From NCBI RefSeq assembly GCF_947498825.1, contig NZ_CANMLV010000023.1, forward strand, positions 1 through 42,458: 42,458 nucleotides of DNA, read 5' to 3'. The stretch comes from an uncultured Cedecea sp. Its GTDB lineage: Bacteria; Pseudomonadota; Gammaproteobacteria; Enterobacterales; Enterobacteriaceae. Made by a program: the position numbers and the translations under genes. The notes below the pieces were generated by a model. It ran no database searches. It was not told the DNA's origin and saw only the letters and a list, made by a program, of their open reading frames with translations. Below are positions 19,124 through 30,873 of the stretch, piece by piece (position 1 is the first letter of the stretch; every line of letters starts with the position of its first letter).

Positions 19124-20230
19124 TCACATGCTCTTCTTTTTAAAAAGGTGATATGCCGCGGAACTGGTGATAATGGTAATGATCACCAATGGCCATAAGC
19201 TCTGAAATACAACAGCAAAACCAGCATCCTTAAGATAGATTTCCTTTGTAATCTCAGTGAAGTGGAGAATTGGGTTAATCCAGGTGATGTTTTGTAGCCA
19301 AACAGGCATATTTTCCACGGGGGATATATAGCCTGACAGCAGCACAGCGGGCATCAAAAACACAAATACCCCAATGAAGGCTTGTTGCTGCGTCGCGCAA
19401 AATGCGGAAATTAACAGACCAAATCCGACCAGTGACAGGCCATAAAACAGCATGGTGGCATAGAAGAGTAGTAAGGAGCCCGCAAAGGGAATCTGATAAC
19501 AAAAGATCCCGATAGCTAATACCAGGCTCGCTTGGGCTGTTGCTATAATTAACGCAGGTACAGCTTTACCGATAAAAATCTGCCATGTTGTTAACGGTGA
19601 AACAAGCAGTTGATCAAGTGTTCCTTGTTCCCGTTCTCGGGCAATGGAAAGTGAAGTCACAATCAATACGCCAATAGTCGTAATGAGTGCCACTAAAGAA
19701 GGTACAATAAACCACTTATACTCTAAATTCGGGTTGTACCAGTGACGGACAATCAATTCACTGTTATTGGGTTTGATTTGGTGTTGCGTTAATTCCTGTT
19801 GGTACTGCAGTACAATTAGCTCAACATAATTAGCTGCAATTTGGGCGCTATTTGAGTTACGTCCATCAAGTAGTAGTAGCATATCTGCAGAAGAGAGTGA
19901 GTCGATATCAGCACTAAACTTTTGACCAAAACGCACGGCTAATAATGCATTACGGTTATCGAGTATTTCGCGGACTTCTTGATCACTTTTAACAAGTAAC
20001 ACATGCGAAAATGCACTGGCTTTGGCTAGCCGTTGAGTGAGTTCAACAGAGTGCTTACCGCCATCTTGGTCGAAAATAGCGATGGTAGTATTTGTCACTT
20101 CCAATGTAGCGGCAAGTGGGAATAAAATCATTTGGAAAATCACAGGCAAAATCATAATTATACGAGTTTGCGGATCCTGTAATAATGATTGTAGCTCTTT
20201 AACAATCAAGGTGTATAAACGATAAAACAT
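19124..20230 (-). CDS. ybhR: ABC-2 exporter permease, YbhR-like
   Basis: A 368-residue inner-membrane permease, the same length as E. coli YbhR. It has one N-terminal membrane helix, a long periplasmic stretch ([20 protein letters not shown], then [20 protein letters not shown]), and a five-helix C-terminal block with [20 protein letters not shown] and [20 protein letters not shown]. The ATG at 20230 ([14 protein letters not shown]) matches the family; an extension to 20242 would overlap ybhS. It is last in a four-gene ybhGFSR-type set. A hairpin TGAGGGAA-ACC-TTCCCTCA covers the stop codon at 19108-19126. Confidence 0.9.
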   Translation of the reverse strand: MFYRLYTLIVKELQSLLQDPQTRIIMILPVIFQMILFPLAATLEVTNTTIAIFDQDGGKHSVELTQRLAKASAFSHVLLVKSDQEVREILDNRNALLAVRFGQKFSADIDSLSSADMLLLLDGRNSNSAQIAANYVELIVLQYQQELTQHQIKPNNSELIVRHWYNPNLEYKWFIVPSLVALITTIGVLIVTSLSIAREREQGTLDQLLVSPLTTWQIFIGKAVPALIIATAQASLVLAIGIFCYQIPFAGSLLLFYATMLFYGLSLVGFGLLISAFCATQQQAFIGVFVFLMPAVLLSGYISPVENMPVWLQNITWINPILHFTEITKEIYLKDAGFAVVFQSLWPLVIITIITSSAAYHLFKKKSM

Positions 20231-20238
20231 AGTGCACC

Positions 20239-21378
20239 TCAATCAAGGTGGCGGCGGGTTTTCAGCGCCGTCAGCCCAATAAATAAGATTGCAGAGGCAA
20301 TCAATAATAAGATATCCGTTAGCAGTACCCAAAAAATATCACCAGCAAGAAACAGCGATTGCAAACTACTGACAAAATAACGAGCAGGGATAAAATACGT
20401 TACCCACTGAATAACGGCAGGCATGCTGGCAATTTCAAAAATAAATCCGGATAACATAATCGCAGGTAAGAAAGCTGCATTGAGTGCTATCATCGCTGCA
20501 TTAAACTGGTTGCGAGTGATGGTCGAAATTAATAATCCCATTCCAAGCACTGTTGTGAGATAAAGGCTTGTGATGACAAATAATATTAACAACGATCCTC
20601 TGTAGGGTATATTGAACACAACGGTCGTTACCACCATGCATAATACCATCACAAAAGAACCGAGGATCTGGTAAGGCAATAATTTAGAAAGTAATAACTC
20701 AGTTCGAGTGATTTGGGTTGCAAGCAGGGCTTCCATTGTGCCGCGTTCCCATTCTCGAGCAACAACTAATGACGTTAAAATTGCACCGACAACCGTAATA
20801 ATAATGCTAATGGCTCCTGGAATAATAAAGTTCTGGCTAATAGCCGCTTCATTAAACCAGTAACGTATATTCAATTCTATCAATGGTGATACCGCATTGG
20901 CGAGGTTCTCACCTTGCTGTTGTTGCCATATCTTCCAAACACCGCTGGCATAGGCCTGGACAAAGTTTGCGGTATTAGGCTCACTACCATCAGTAATAAT
21001 CTGTATGGCAGCATGTCCTTCTGCCTGTAGAATTTCAGTGGCAAAATTTACAGGGATCACAATAATTCCCCGAATGTCGCCGGACTGCATTCTATCAATT
21101 AACGCTTTTCGATTGTCGCTAATAACGGTATCGATAAACGGGGAGCCTGCAAAGATATTTACCAGTTCGCGTGCCGGCTGACTCTGTTCTTCTATTAAAA
21201 TGCCAAGGCGTAATTCGTGAGCATCCAGATTAATGCCGTAACCAAAAATAAAGAGCAACATCAATGGAATCAGCACCGCAATTAGCGCGCAACTCGGGTC
21301 CCGAATAATTTGTTTACTTTCTTTACAACACAAGGCTTTTAGCCGACGCCATGAAAAATGAGAGACAGAAGGGGTCAT
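20239..21378 (-). CDS. ybhS: ABC-2 exporter permease, YbhS-like
   Basis: A 379-residue permease (E. coli YbhS is 377) with the ABC-2 layout: N-terminal helix [20 protein letters not shown], large extracytoplasmic loop, and C-terminal helices with [20 protein letters not shown] and [20 protein letters not shown]. The ATG at 21378 overlaps the TGA of the ATPase gene as ATGA, so the two are translationally coupled; the frame reads upstream to 21456 but that part is inside the ATPase gene. It forms a heterodimeric channel with the YbhR-like protein by analogy. Confidence 0.9.
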   Translation of the reverse strand: MTPSVSHFSWRRLKALCCKESKQIIRDPSCALIAVLIPLMLLFIFGYGINLDAHELRLGILIEEQSQPARELVNIFAGSPFIDTVISDNRKALIDRMQSGDIRGIIVIPVNFATEILQAEGHAAIQIITDGSEPNTANFVQAYASGVWKIWQQQQGENLANAVSPLIELNIRYWFNEAAISQNFIIPGAISIIITVVGAILTSLVVAREWERGTMEALLATQITRTELLLSKLLPYQILGSFVMVLCMVVTTVVFNIPYRGSLLILFVITSLYLTTVLGMGLLISTITRNQFNAAMIALNAAFLPAIMLSGFIFEIASMPAVIQWVTYFIPARYFVSSLQSLFLAGDIFWVLLTDILLLIASAILFIGLTALKTRRHLD

Positions 21379-23114
21379 TGTGCCTCCTGTTGTCTGTCGT
21401 AATTCATAATGAGTTCGATAAAGACATCTTCCATTGATGGCGATGGATGCTCGCAAGTAGCAACTTGTTCCTTTAACTCGTCAGGTGTACCGGCGGCAAT
21501 AATTTTACCGTGGTAAACAAGTCCGATACGGTCGCAATATTCTGCCTCTTCCATAAAATGGGTGGTGACCATAACTGTCACGCCTTTATCCACCATACCA
21601 TTAATATGCAACCAAAATTCACGGCGAGTTAAGGGATCTACGCCAGATGTTGGCTCATCCAAAAATAAAATATCGGGTTCATGCATCAGGGCACAGGCAA
21701 GGGCGAGGCGTTGTTTATAACCTAAAGGAAGAGAGTCTGTGATTTGATTCATGATGGGTTTAAAACTGAAAGTATCAATCATTTCCTGAATTTTACTGAA
21801 CTGCCGCTTACGGGGCACTCCATAAACGCCAGAGAAAAACTTCAGGTTTTGTCCAACTTTTAAGTTTCCATAAAGGGAAAATTTTTGCGCCATATAACCA
21901 AGGTGTTGTCTCACCTTATTTGAGCTGCTATTTAAATCCATACCAAGGACCAAAGCTTGCCCTTCGGTGGGTTTGATCAGGGCGCACATCATTTTAAATG
22001 TTGTTGATTTTCCTGCACCATTGGGACCCAGCAGCCCAAAAATCTCTCCGCGTTTTACCTGAAAGTTGACGTTGTCTGTGGCTGCGAAATCACCAAATCT
22101 TTTAGTAAGATGACGTGCTTCAATGACGGTTTCCTGAGGGTTTGCAGGTATGTTTGGCACAATAGCCGCCAATTCTGAACGATGAGCAGGCCCGCCGCCT
22201 AACAGATCAATAAATGCATCTTCAAACCGGGGCTGTGCGGCAATCAGTGTGTTTCCTTGCATATTAAGTGCATTTAACAGCTTCTCGTGAGAAGCGTCGG
22301 GCTTTAAAATTAGTCGAATATAGCGACCTTGAATAACGCCATCTGTTGTTTCTGGAAGCATTAAAGCATTTTGTAACACCGTGCGTTTTTGTGTTGCCGG
22401 AACGTCAATCAGATACGAACGACCAACCATTTTTTGGGTTAATGTTTCGGGCTTTCCTGAATAGAGCAGCTTACCTTTATTCAAAAGCAGCACGTTTTTA
22501 CATTGTTGAGCTTCGTCAAGATATGAAGTGCTCCACAGGATTAACATCCCCTCATCTGCAAGGGTATGAACCATCTGCCAGAGCTCTTTTCTGGCGATAG
22601 GATCGACCCCAACTCCAGGTTCATCCAGTAATAAAACTTTGGGTTTACCCAGTAACGTACAAGCTAAACCGAGCTTTTGTTTCATTCCACCGGAAAGCTT
22701 GCCTGCAAGACGTTGCGTGAAAGGGGCAAGATGGGTGAAAGCGAGCAGCTGCTGATAGATTTTTTCACGTTCTTCCCCCACAACACTGCGTAAGTCAGCG
22801 TATAAGTCCAAATTCTCTTGAACAGTCAAATCTTCATACAAACCAAATTTTTGTGGCATATAACCAAGATTGGCTCGTACTGCAATACTCGCTTTAATGG
22901 GGTCTAAACCCATTATACTGATATACCCGGTATCAGGTTTAAGTAGGCCAGCGAGCATGCGCATTAATGTCGTTTTTCCCGCACCATCAGGGCCGACTAA
23001 TCCGGTTACAGCCCCACCATGAAGGTCTATAGTGAGGCTTTCAACCGCAGGGTAGTCTAAATCGTTGAAACTTTTTTCGACACCTACAAGCCGAATGCGA
23101 TTATCATCATCCAT
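21375..23114 (-). CDS. ybhF: Double ABC ATPase of exporter, YbhF-like
   Basis: A 579-residue protein with two fused nucleotide-binding domains (E. coli YbhF is 578). NBD1: Walker [11 protein letters not shown] near residue 40, signature [12 protein letters not shown], Walker [17 protein letters not shown]2: Walker [11 protein letters not shown] near residue 360, degenerate signature [12 protein letters not shown], Walker [14 protein letters not shown]. The altered second signature is typical of YbhF itself. It powers the two permeases downstream. E. coli YbhFSR is reported as an efflux system; here the neighbours suggest export of the cluster's product. Confidence 0.92.
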   Translation of the reverse strand: MDDDNRIRLVGVEKSFNDLDYPAVESLTIDLHGGAVTGLVGPDGAGKTTLMRMLAGLLKPDTGYISIMGLDPIKASIAVRANLGYMPQKFGLYEDLTVQENLDLYADLRSVVGEEREKIYQQLLAFTHLAPFTQRLAGKLSGGMKQKLGLACTLLGKPKVLLLDEPGVGVDPIARKELWQMVHTLADEGMLILWSTSYLDEAQQCKNVLLLNKGKLLYSGKPETLTQKMVGRSYLIDVPATQKRTVLQNALMLPETTDGVIQGRYIRLILKPDASHEKLLNALNMQGNTLIAAQPRFEDAFIDLLGGGPAHRSELAAIVPNIPANPQETVIEARHLTKRFGDFAATDNVNFQVKRGEIFGLLGPNGAGKSTTFKMMCALIKPTEGQALVLGMDLNSSSNKVRQHLGYMAQKFSLYGNLKVGQNLKFFSGVYGVPRKRQFSKIQEMIDTFSFKPIMNQITDSLPLGYKQRLALACALMHEPDILFLDEPTSGVDPLTRREFWLHINGMVDKGVTVMVTTHFMEEAEYCDRIGLVYHGKIIAAGTPDELKEQVATCEHPSPSMEDVFIELIMNYDRQQEAQ

Positions 23115-23126
23115 AACAATTTCTCA

Positions 23127-24119
23127 CTACTGTTTATCAGTAAAATAAATGGTAACGGGCATTCCTTGGCGCAATGCATCATCTGCGTCATCAACAATAA
23201 TACGTAGTCGATAAACTAAATCAGTCCTTAAATCAGGTGTTTGTACGTTTTTAGGCGTGAATTCGGCCGTTGGGGAAACAAAGCCAATAGTGCCATGGTA
23301 GGGGGAATTGGGGCGGCTATCGGTATAGATAGCCACTTTCGTACCGGGGATCGCATTACCGAGATAAGATTCACTTACATAAGCACGTACCCAAACCGGA
23401 TCGGTGAGGGTAACGCTAAAGACGTTACTACCTGCATTGATGTTGGTCCCCGGCTCGATAGTGCGCGTCAAAACGGTACCATCAGAAGGTGCTATCAGAA
23501 TAGTATCTTTCAAATCTAACTCGGCCTGAGCAACTGCTGCTTCTGCTTGCAACCATTCCCCTTTTGCAGCAGTTATCTCTTCCTGTCGAAAGCCATTTGT
23601 ATATTGCTTAAGTTTATTTTTAGCCGCATTCAGTGCAGAAAGAGCCTGGTTTCGATTGCTTTTTGCACTATCGAGATCGTTTGCAGAGATCACGTGAAGA
23701 GACGCTAATCTTTGTTGGCGTTTGTAAAACGTATCTGCATATTGCAAAGCGGATTGTTTTTGATCAACTTCAGCATTGATCTGCGCTATTTCCTGGGGCA
23801 GGTAGCCACTCTCTTTAAGCATTAATTGGGCCAGGACGCTATCTCGTATACCTTTCGCCTGATTTAATGCATTAATATAGGGCTCGTCATCTAATTGGCC
23901 GAGTTTATCACCTGCAACAATACGTGCGCCTTCATCAACTTCTAAGGACTTGAGTTGGCCGGAAACGCGAAAACTCAAATTAACCGTTCGGACATCAACG
24001 TTACCATACAATGTCAGCGTTACATCCTTTTTAGATTGATAGTAATAGTAACCACCAACAATAGAACTGATTAATGCGACAATAATAAAAATAAAAATAG
24101 AGCGACTTTTATTGCCCAT
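23127..24119 (-). CDS. ybhG: HlyD-type periplasmic adaptor, YbhG-like
   Basis: A 330-residue membrane-fusion protein (E. coli YbhG is 332). One N-terminal membrane anchor (residues about 8-27) is followed by [19 protein letters not shown] (first lipoyl half), an alpha-helical hairpin with many Gln/Ala at about 75-190, [19 protein letters not shown] (second lipoyl half) and [20 protein letters not shown]. It should link the inner-membrane exporter to an outer-membrane channel. No outer-membrane partner is encoded nearby, so a TolC-like protein elsewhere is likely. It sits 12 bases before the ATPase gene. Confidence 0.93.
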   Translation of the reverse strand: MGNKSRSIFIFIIVALISSIVGGYYYYQSKKDVTLTLYGNVDVRTVNLSFRVSGQLKSLEVDEGARIVAGDKLGQLDDEPYINALNQAKGIRDSVLAQLMLKESGYLPQEIAQINAEVDQKQSALQYADTFYKRQQRLASLHVISANDLDSAKSNRNQALSALNAAKNKLKQYTNGFRQEEITAAKGEWLQAEAAVAQAELDLKDTILIAPSDGTVLTRTIEPGTNINAGSNVFSVTLTDPVWVRAYVSESYLGNAIPGTKVAIYTDSRPNSPYHGTIGFVSPTAEFTPKNVQTPDLRTDLVYRLRIIVDDADDALRQGMPVTIYFTDKQ

Positions 24120-24206
24120 TGCTATCCCCAGTTAATTTCCAAAAAAACATTTCACTTTCCGGTCGATTTGCGACAGACTACATCACCTAAAATAAGGCAA
24201 CGCGTA

Positions 24207-24944
24207 TTAAACTTTTTGTTTTGTGATTAAGGTTGTTACATATAAAGAACAAAGTTGAAACTGGCACTCATAAAGAGGCTCCAATAAGTATCTTCGGTGA
24301 AAGTAATCTTTAACTTCGAAGAATAATTTACTCTCAGACATATTTACGGCAATGAGAGATATGCATTCAAAGCCAAAGTATTCGCCAACCTGAGGGAAAA
24401 TTGCTTTAAAAAAACTTTCCTTTGCTGAATACAATAATGTGGTTGACTGGCTGCAGGATAAACCCACTTTTCTTAGCAAAGATTGTTCATGTTCTGTGTG
24501 GATCTGATGCGCAATTTTTACAGCAAGCTGTTCTGGAATATAGTGCTCTATATCTATACCCAAATAGTGAATTTCATTTCTCAAAGCAACAGTGCATAAA
24601 GCGATTCCTGAACAATGAGAAATAGAACCGATGTAACCAGCAGGCCAAATGGGTTCACGGTGTTTGCCTGTAGGTATAGATAATGGTGTATTTAATGCAT
24701 ATTGATGATTTTCGAGCGCCAGCTTGGCTGCGTATCGACCAGCAAAAAATTCCGCCTGACGCTTGATTGTTGATTTCTCTATCGTCACAGGGCGAACAAT
24801 ATTGAAATCTTTAAAAAGATCAGGGTAATAATGTTCTTTAGAAAAGGCACATTGAGCCCAGTGAAGTTTTCCATCATAGCGGCTCCAGGTCTTTTTTGAT
24901 GTAAAAAAAGAATTTCTACTCTGTGAATTTTTTGTCATGGTCAT
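24207..24944 (-). CDS. 4'-phosphopantetheinyl transferase, EntD-type
   Basis: About 245 residues. It transfers the phosphopantetheine arm of CoA to a Ser of a carrier protein. Family motifs in order: RQAEFFAGRYAAKLAL, REPIWPAGYIGSISHCSGIA, LGIDIEHY with the Mg-binding Asp and Glu, and LLYSAKESFFKAIFP with the catalytic Glu-Lys. It is of the EntD/Sfp-like secondary-metabolism class and not the short AcpS type. Presence beside a solitary ACP (32902) makes that ACP its natural target. The ATG at 24938 is an alternative start. An 87-bp gap precedes the adaptor gene. Confidence 0.88.
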   Translation of the reverse strand: MTMTKNSQSRNSFFTSKKTWSRYDGKLHWAQCAFSKEHYYPDLFKDFNIVRPVTIEKSTIKRQAEFFAGRYAAKLALENHQYALNTPLSIPTGKHREPIWPAGYIGSISHCSGIALCTVALRNEIHYLGIDIEHYIPEQLAVKIAHQIHTEHEQSLLRKVGLSCSQSTTLLYSAKESFFKAIFPQVGEYFGFECISLIAVNMSESKLFFEVKDYFHRRYLLEPLYECQFQLCSLYVTTLITKQKV

Positions 24945-25053
24945 TTAAATTAAAAAATAGCTATTTTAGATTTTCTCTGCGATATCATCATAACGATTGA
25001 TATTCGGTGCATCGTTTTTAAAACAATAGTCGTGAAATTAAGAACCTATCAGA

Positions 25054-27084
<2,031 letters not shown>

Positions 27085-27110
27085 TTAAGAGAGGCTTTAT
27101 TTTTTACCTG

Positions 27111-27145
27111 TTATTGATTATTGATTATTGATTATTGGTTATTGG
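27111..27145. repeat. Five tandem 7-bp repeats
   Basis: Five adjacent heptamers: TTATTGA three times, then TTATTGG twice. They lie 39 bases upstream of the FadH-like start codon, between that gene and the upstream methyltransferase gene on the same (minus) strand. Slippage here would change the spacing of any local promoter or the intercistronic leader without altering a protein. Confidence 0.9.
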
Positions 27146-27166
27146 ATGTTGTAAGCCGCGAGGAAG

Positions 27167-28885
27167 CTATGCGACTTTTTTTGCCAGCACCACACTAAAC
27201 ATCCCCCAGGGATCTATTTTTTGTTCGATTTTTTCAAAACCCGCTATAGCGACCATTTGGTCAATCTCTCTTTGACTCCTGCGGCGCAAATGCCAATATT
27301 CTCCCTTTTTATGGCTAACAAGAACGCGTGCCATATAAGCAAATTTGGGGTTCCATAATTTTGTTGTGTATATAATATAACCCCCAGCTTCTGTTGCATT
27401 GGCTATGCCATTAAGTGAAGTTTGCACCATATTATTATCGCTAAATAATTCATATAAACCAGATACGATGCTCAGCGTTCTATCCTTTGGTAAGGTGGCA
27501 AGATCGATAGATGAAAAGGCATCTCCTTGCTCGAACAATGCAACACTGGCGAATTTTTTTTGGGATAATAACTGATTCCCTTTTTCTACATTAGAAGGAT
27601 CAAAATCACGCATCAGAAGATGTTCTATAGGTTGATGCGTTTTTTCTAAAGCATTAATGATATATCTACCATGACCGGCAGCGATATCCAGTAGTTTAAT
27701 CTCTTTTTTCTCTTCAAGTAATCTGGATATAGCCAAAGAGATAAGCTCTTCAACATGCTTTCCTCTCATCCTGGTGCAGTTCCATCCAACGTTCTTTAAA
27801 TAATACCGGTCGATGAATTTCCCTAAAATGTTACTGCCTTCTGCCTGATTTCTATAAATGTAATCTAAAGAAGCACCAGAATCGAAGCCCGTATTCAAAC
27901 CTAATTGAATCCCTGCTGAGAATTTCCCTATATGTTTTAGTGCCATTTTTTGAAAAGCCCAGTATATTCTCCTTAACTGATTTGTTTCAGGGTTTCGTAA
28001 TTTTTCATATTCATTCCAAGTCACACCTTGACGGTATGAATCAAATAACGAAGGGGTTTCTTCTTCAAGCGAAAATGTTGTCATTAAGAATTTTTTCACC
28101 TGAGTGATGATTGCATCTTTTGGGTTTTCCATATCATGGCTACAACAAATATCAGGTGCCATAAATAGCGATTTCATACTACTGCCAATACTGGTATAAA
28201 ATGTTAGCAGTCCGTTCATTCCTCTCGTTCTATCGGCTTGGGTTAAAATAAATAGAGTTGGTGTAAAATAAGCGAATGAATTCCGGATAACACGCTGACC
28301 ACTATAAAGGTAATCTTTAAGCTTACGCCATGAAATGTGAGATATATTACTTGAATGATAATCACCGGTGTAATCTGTGACATTGCTGTGAGAAGCTGTT
28401 TTCTTATGAAGCAGGTTTTTTATCTTAAACAGAGCAATATCCCATTTTTTGAAAAAAAAGTGAGGGGAATAAAAAACAACTGAACGAATATCAGGCGCAT
28501 GATCAGTTATCCACGACGAAACAACTATCACGTTCTCGCTGTGAGATATGATAGCGATATCTTTCTGGTTGATATTGTATTCAGTACTAAGATGAGTAAT
28601 AAATTGTTGTAAACAATAAACCTGATATGAAACTATAGATGTTCCATCATTAGGTTTGACGCTTCTTTTCCCACTCTCCAAATCTAACGAAAAGTAAGTG
28701 TATTCAGGTAAGTTTAGTTCTGTAATCAGTTCATCGATATGATTGGTGAAGTATTTTTCGCAGTTAAAAAAAATAACAACAGGTGAATCTGAAGGCAAGA
28801 TTGATGAATAGGGTGGTAAACAATGATAATCCACTGAATTATTATCAGAAAGGCAGAATGTTTTTTGTTTATTTATTTGATGCAT
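27167..28885 (-). CDS. Alpha/beta-hydrolase-like and SAM methyltransferase fusion
   Basis: About 572 residues in two parts. The N-terminal ~270 residues resemble an alpha/beta hydrolase: IAIISHSENVIVVSSWI is the nucleophile-elbow position (Ser kept, but the usual GxSxG is altered to SHSEN) and DICCSHDMENPKD could supply the His. The C-terminal ~270 residues are a class I methyltransferase with motif I LLDIAAGHGRYI and an LMRDFDPSNVEKG segment, of the PF12147-like (Methyltransf_20) type. The ATG at 28885 has GGAAAG six bases upstream; the frame extends to 28945 into a repeat, which I reject as the start. It might release and methylate an acyl product; function is inferred. Confidence 0.8.
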   Translation of the reverse strand: MHQINKQKTFCLSDNNSVDYHCLPPYSSILPSDSPVVIFFNCEKYFTNHIDELITELNLPEYTYFSLDLESGKRSVKPNDGTSIVSYQVYCLQQFITHLSTEYNINQKDIAIISHSENVIVVSSWITDHAPDIRSVVFYSPHFFFKKWDIALFKIKNLLHKKTASHSNVTDYTGDYHSSNISHISWRKLKDYLYSGQRVIRNSFAYFTPTLFILTQADRTRGMNGLLTFYTSIGSSMKSLFMAPDICCSHDMENPKDAIITQVKKFLMTTFSLEEETPSLFDSYRQGVTWNEYEKLRNPETNQLRRIYWAFQKMALKHIGKFSAGIQLGLNTGFDSGASLDYIYRNQAEGSNILGKFIDRYYLKNVGWNCTRMRGKHVEELISLAISRLLEEKKEIKLLDIAAGHGRYIINALEKTHQPIEHLLMRDFDPSNVEKGNQLLSQKKFASVALFEQGDAFSSIDLATLPKDRTLSIVSGLYELFSDNNMVQTSLNGIANATEAGGYIIYTTKLWNPKFAYMARVLVSHKKGEYWHLRRRSQREIDQMVAIAGFEKIEQKIDPWGMFSVVLAKKVA

Positions 28886-28936
28886 TATCATCTTTCCATT
28901 ATTATCGCACTGGCGTTTTTCATTCAGAAATGTGTT

Positions 28937-29064
28937 TATACCCAAAATAATTCGAGTTGCTTGTAGGCACCCAGTTCAGCCCGTCGATGAGCATAGATAA
29001 ACTATGTGATTCGGCGGGTTGGACGCAGGTAACACCCAAGCAACTTGAAGTATGACGGGTATAT
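28937..29064 (+). repeat. ERIC-like inverted-repeat element, copy 2
   Basis: A 128-bp element that begins TATACCCAAAATAATTCGAG and ends CAACTTGAAGTATGACGGGT-ATAT, the terminal sequences I associate with ERIC elements. The core AGCCCGTCGATGAGCATAG pairs imperfectly with CTATGTGATTCGGCGGGTT around an ATAAA loop. It sits inside the biosynthetic operon between the methyltransferase-fusion and di-metal protein genes, in opposite orientation to copy 1. As RNA it would form a long hairpin between the two cistrons. Confidence 0.88.
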
Positions 29065-29113
29065 TAGCATGGTTCAGTATCGCCTTTGAATAAAAGCGAC
29101 ACTGTTAAATAAA

Positions 29114-30061
29114 TTAATGACTGCCAGCATTAATTTTTGACTTTATTTTTTCCAAGAGTTTAGGTTCCCACTCGTTGTCCCAGCGATTAACCAGATATTC
29201 TCGGCGTGCCAGAATTTCTGGCTCTCGAGCATTGAATCCTTCGGTGATATATTTTTTACCTGCTTGAATTCGATACTGGAAAGCAAGACTCTCAGTAATT
29301 TGCTGAATAGAGATATCTTGACCCAACATACGTGCCACATGTAACGTTGATAAAATAACTTGTTGAGATAACAGATCGCTATTATTAATATGTTTATCAA
29401 TTAATTTTTTCGTCCAAAGTTGCTCTTCATAGATGGTTTCGAAAGCCTCAATAGAAACACAGCAGTGCTCCATTTCTTCAGCATAGTGATAAGCTAAGAG
29501 ATAAAGAACACCAAGATTAGAAGACATATTGAGTACAGCCTCAAAGCGACCGTTATCAAATAAATTATCAAAAAAAGCAAAGCCTGTCATACAAACTTCA
29601 CTTTCGAAAATAGCGACGCTACGCACAGCTTCCTTAAAGTGTTCCCCCTCGTATTTTTTTCCAGCAGCTTTATCTTTTTCGATGCCTGCAATAACAGGTT
29701 CAGCGAATTGTTTATAAGCACCGTACATAAAGTCATAAACGCGTGGATGATATTTTTCTCTTGCAGGAGATGCAATGCCCTTGGTAATAAAGTTATTCAG
29801 TTTTCTATGGGCCGCTGCATGCCGTTTCTCTTGATCAACGAATACAGGAAAACGCTCATCCTTCAGTACAGGATCCTGGATGAATTCGTCATAATAATCC
29901 CCAATTCGCTCTCCATAAAATTCAAAAAACTCAAGTACATAAGAGCTACCAAGGCCAATCAGTGACGATGTGGAGTCTGGATTCCACAAGTAGTTGAATT
30001 TTTCGTTCAAATCCATCACATCATAAACTTCTTTTGGTACGCTTCTAAATTGCATTTCCAT
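29114..30061 (-). CDS. PF10118-type predicted metal-dependent hydrolase (putative di-metal protein)
   Basis: A 315-residue, largely helical cytoplasmic protein. The signature QE-x2-H-x3-H (Glu78, His81, His85 in VDQEKRHAAAHRKLN) and a later EEMEH (Glu195/196, His199 in YHYAEEMEHCCVSIEAFE), with Glu153/155 between them, resemble a ferritin-like four-helix di-iron centre and match the PF10118 pattern. That family is annotated as hydrolase, but the ligand set would also fit an oxygenase or desaturase. AAGGA lies seven bases before the ATG at 30061. Placement between the ketoreductase and the hydrolase/methyltransferase fusion suggests it tailors the acyl chain; the reaction is unknown. Confidence 0.75.
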   Translation of the reverse strand: MEMQFRSVPKEVYDVMDLNEKFNYLWNPDSTSSLIGLGSSYVLEFFEFYGERIGDYYDEFIQDPVLKDERFPVFVDQEKRHAAAHRKLNNFITKGIASPAREKYHPRVYDFMYGAYKQFAEPVIAGIEKDKAAGKKYEGEHFKEAVRSVAIFESEVCMTGFAFFDNLFDNGRFEAVLNMSSNLGVLYLLAYHYAEEMEHCCVSIEAFETIYEEQLWTKKLIDKHINNSDLLSQQVILSTLHVARMLGQDISIQQITESLAFQYRIQAGKKYITEGFNAREPEILARREYLVNRWDNEWEPKLLEKIKSKINAGSH

Positions 30062-30093
30062 AAAATTATCCTTAACATTTAGACATTGAAAAA

Positions 30094-30834
30094 CTAGATC
30101 GATAATCCACCATCTATAACTAATGTTTGCCCTGTAATATGACGTCCGCCATGACCTAATAAAAATGAAACCATCATTGCAATATCTTCAGGTTCACCCA
30201 TTTTTTGTAGGGGGGTTAATTTGACTAATTGCGCTAATGTTTTTTTGGGTATGGACGAAATCATATCTGTTGCAATAGGTCCTGGGGCGATGCAGTTAAC
30301 TCGAATATTAAAGTTACCTACTTCTCTTGCCAGACTTTTAGTAAAACCATATTGCGCTGATTTTGACGCAGAATAATTTGTTTGTCCGACATTGCCTCTC
30401 AGACCGGATATTGAATTTATATTAATGATGCAACCATCTTTTTTAAGCAACATAGCGTTTAATAAGTAATGGTTTATATAAAAAAGTGAGTTCAAATTGG
30501 TATTGATAACATCTAACCAGGCATCAATGCTCATGCTAAAATTGAAATCATCTCGTGTTATCCCGGCATTATTTATAATGCCGTAAGGAACACCATGTTT
30601 TTTCAATAAAAAATCGCTTAGTTCTTTGATATCGTTAATATTACTCACATCACAAGGGTGACAACAGCATACGGTATCATCTTTATTTAAAGAACTAACT
30701 AATTCTTCGGCAAGGTCTTTATTGCTTTTATAAGTAAATACAACAAAATAATTTTGCTGGACCAGCTCTTTGACAATAGCTGCCCCTATTCCACGGCTAC
30801 CAGCGGTAACCAGGACCAATTTTTTATTATTCAT
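30094..30834 (-). CDS. FabG-like 3-oxoacyl-ACP reductase (SDR)
   Basis: A 246-residue classical short-chain dehydrogenase. The NADP site is TAGSRGIGAAI; NNAGITRD follows; the catalytic triad is Ser141, Tyr154 and Lys158 (spacing 13 and 4, as in FabG); DGGLSI ends the protein. It would reduce 3-oxoacyl-ACP made by the neighbouring ketosynthase to the 3-hydroxy form. It is more AT-rich and diverged than a housekeeping FabG, and no fabD/fabH neighbours exist, so it is a pathway-specific copy. Confidence 0.88.
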   Translation of the reverse strand: MNNKKLVLVTAGSRGIGAAIVKELVQQNYFVVFTYKSNKDLAEELVSSLNKDDTVCCCHPCDVSNINDIKELSDFLLKKHGVPYGIINNAGITRDDFNFSMSIDAWLDVINTNLNSLFYINHYLLNAMLLKKDGCIININSISGLRGNVGQTNYSASKSAQYGFTKSLAREVGNFNIRVNCIAPGPIATDMISSIPKKTLAQLVKLTPLQKMGEPEDIAMMVSFLLGHGGRHITGQTLVIDGGLSI

Positions 30835-30873
30835 TTTACACTCTGAGAGTTAGCTATTTATCGATAATCACTT

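Noticed and set aside
27111-27145. Heptamer tract as a CRISPR or iteron origin
   Set aside because: Units are only seven bases, directly adjacent, without spacers, cas genes or a replication protein.
28886-28945. Longer N terminus for the hydrolase-methyltransferase fusion
   Set aside because: It would start inside the ERIC-like repeat and lacks a ribosome site, whereas the ATG at 28885 has GGAAAG at proper spacing.
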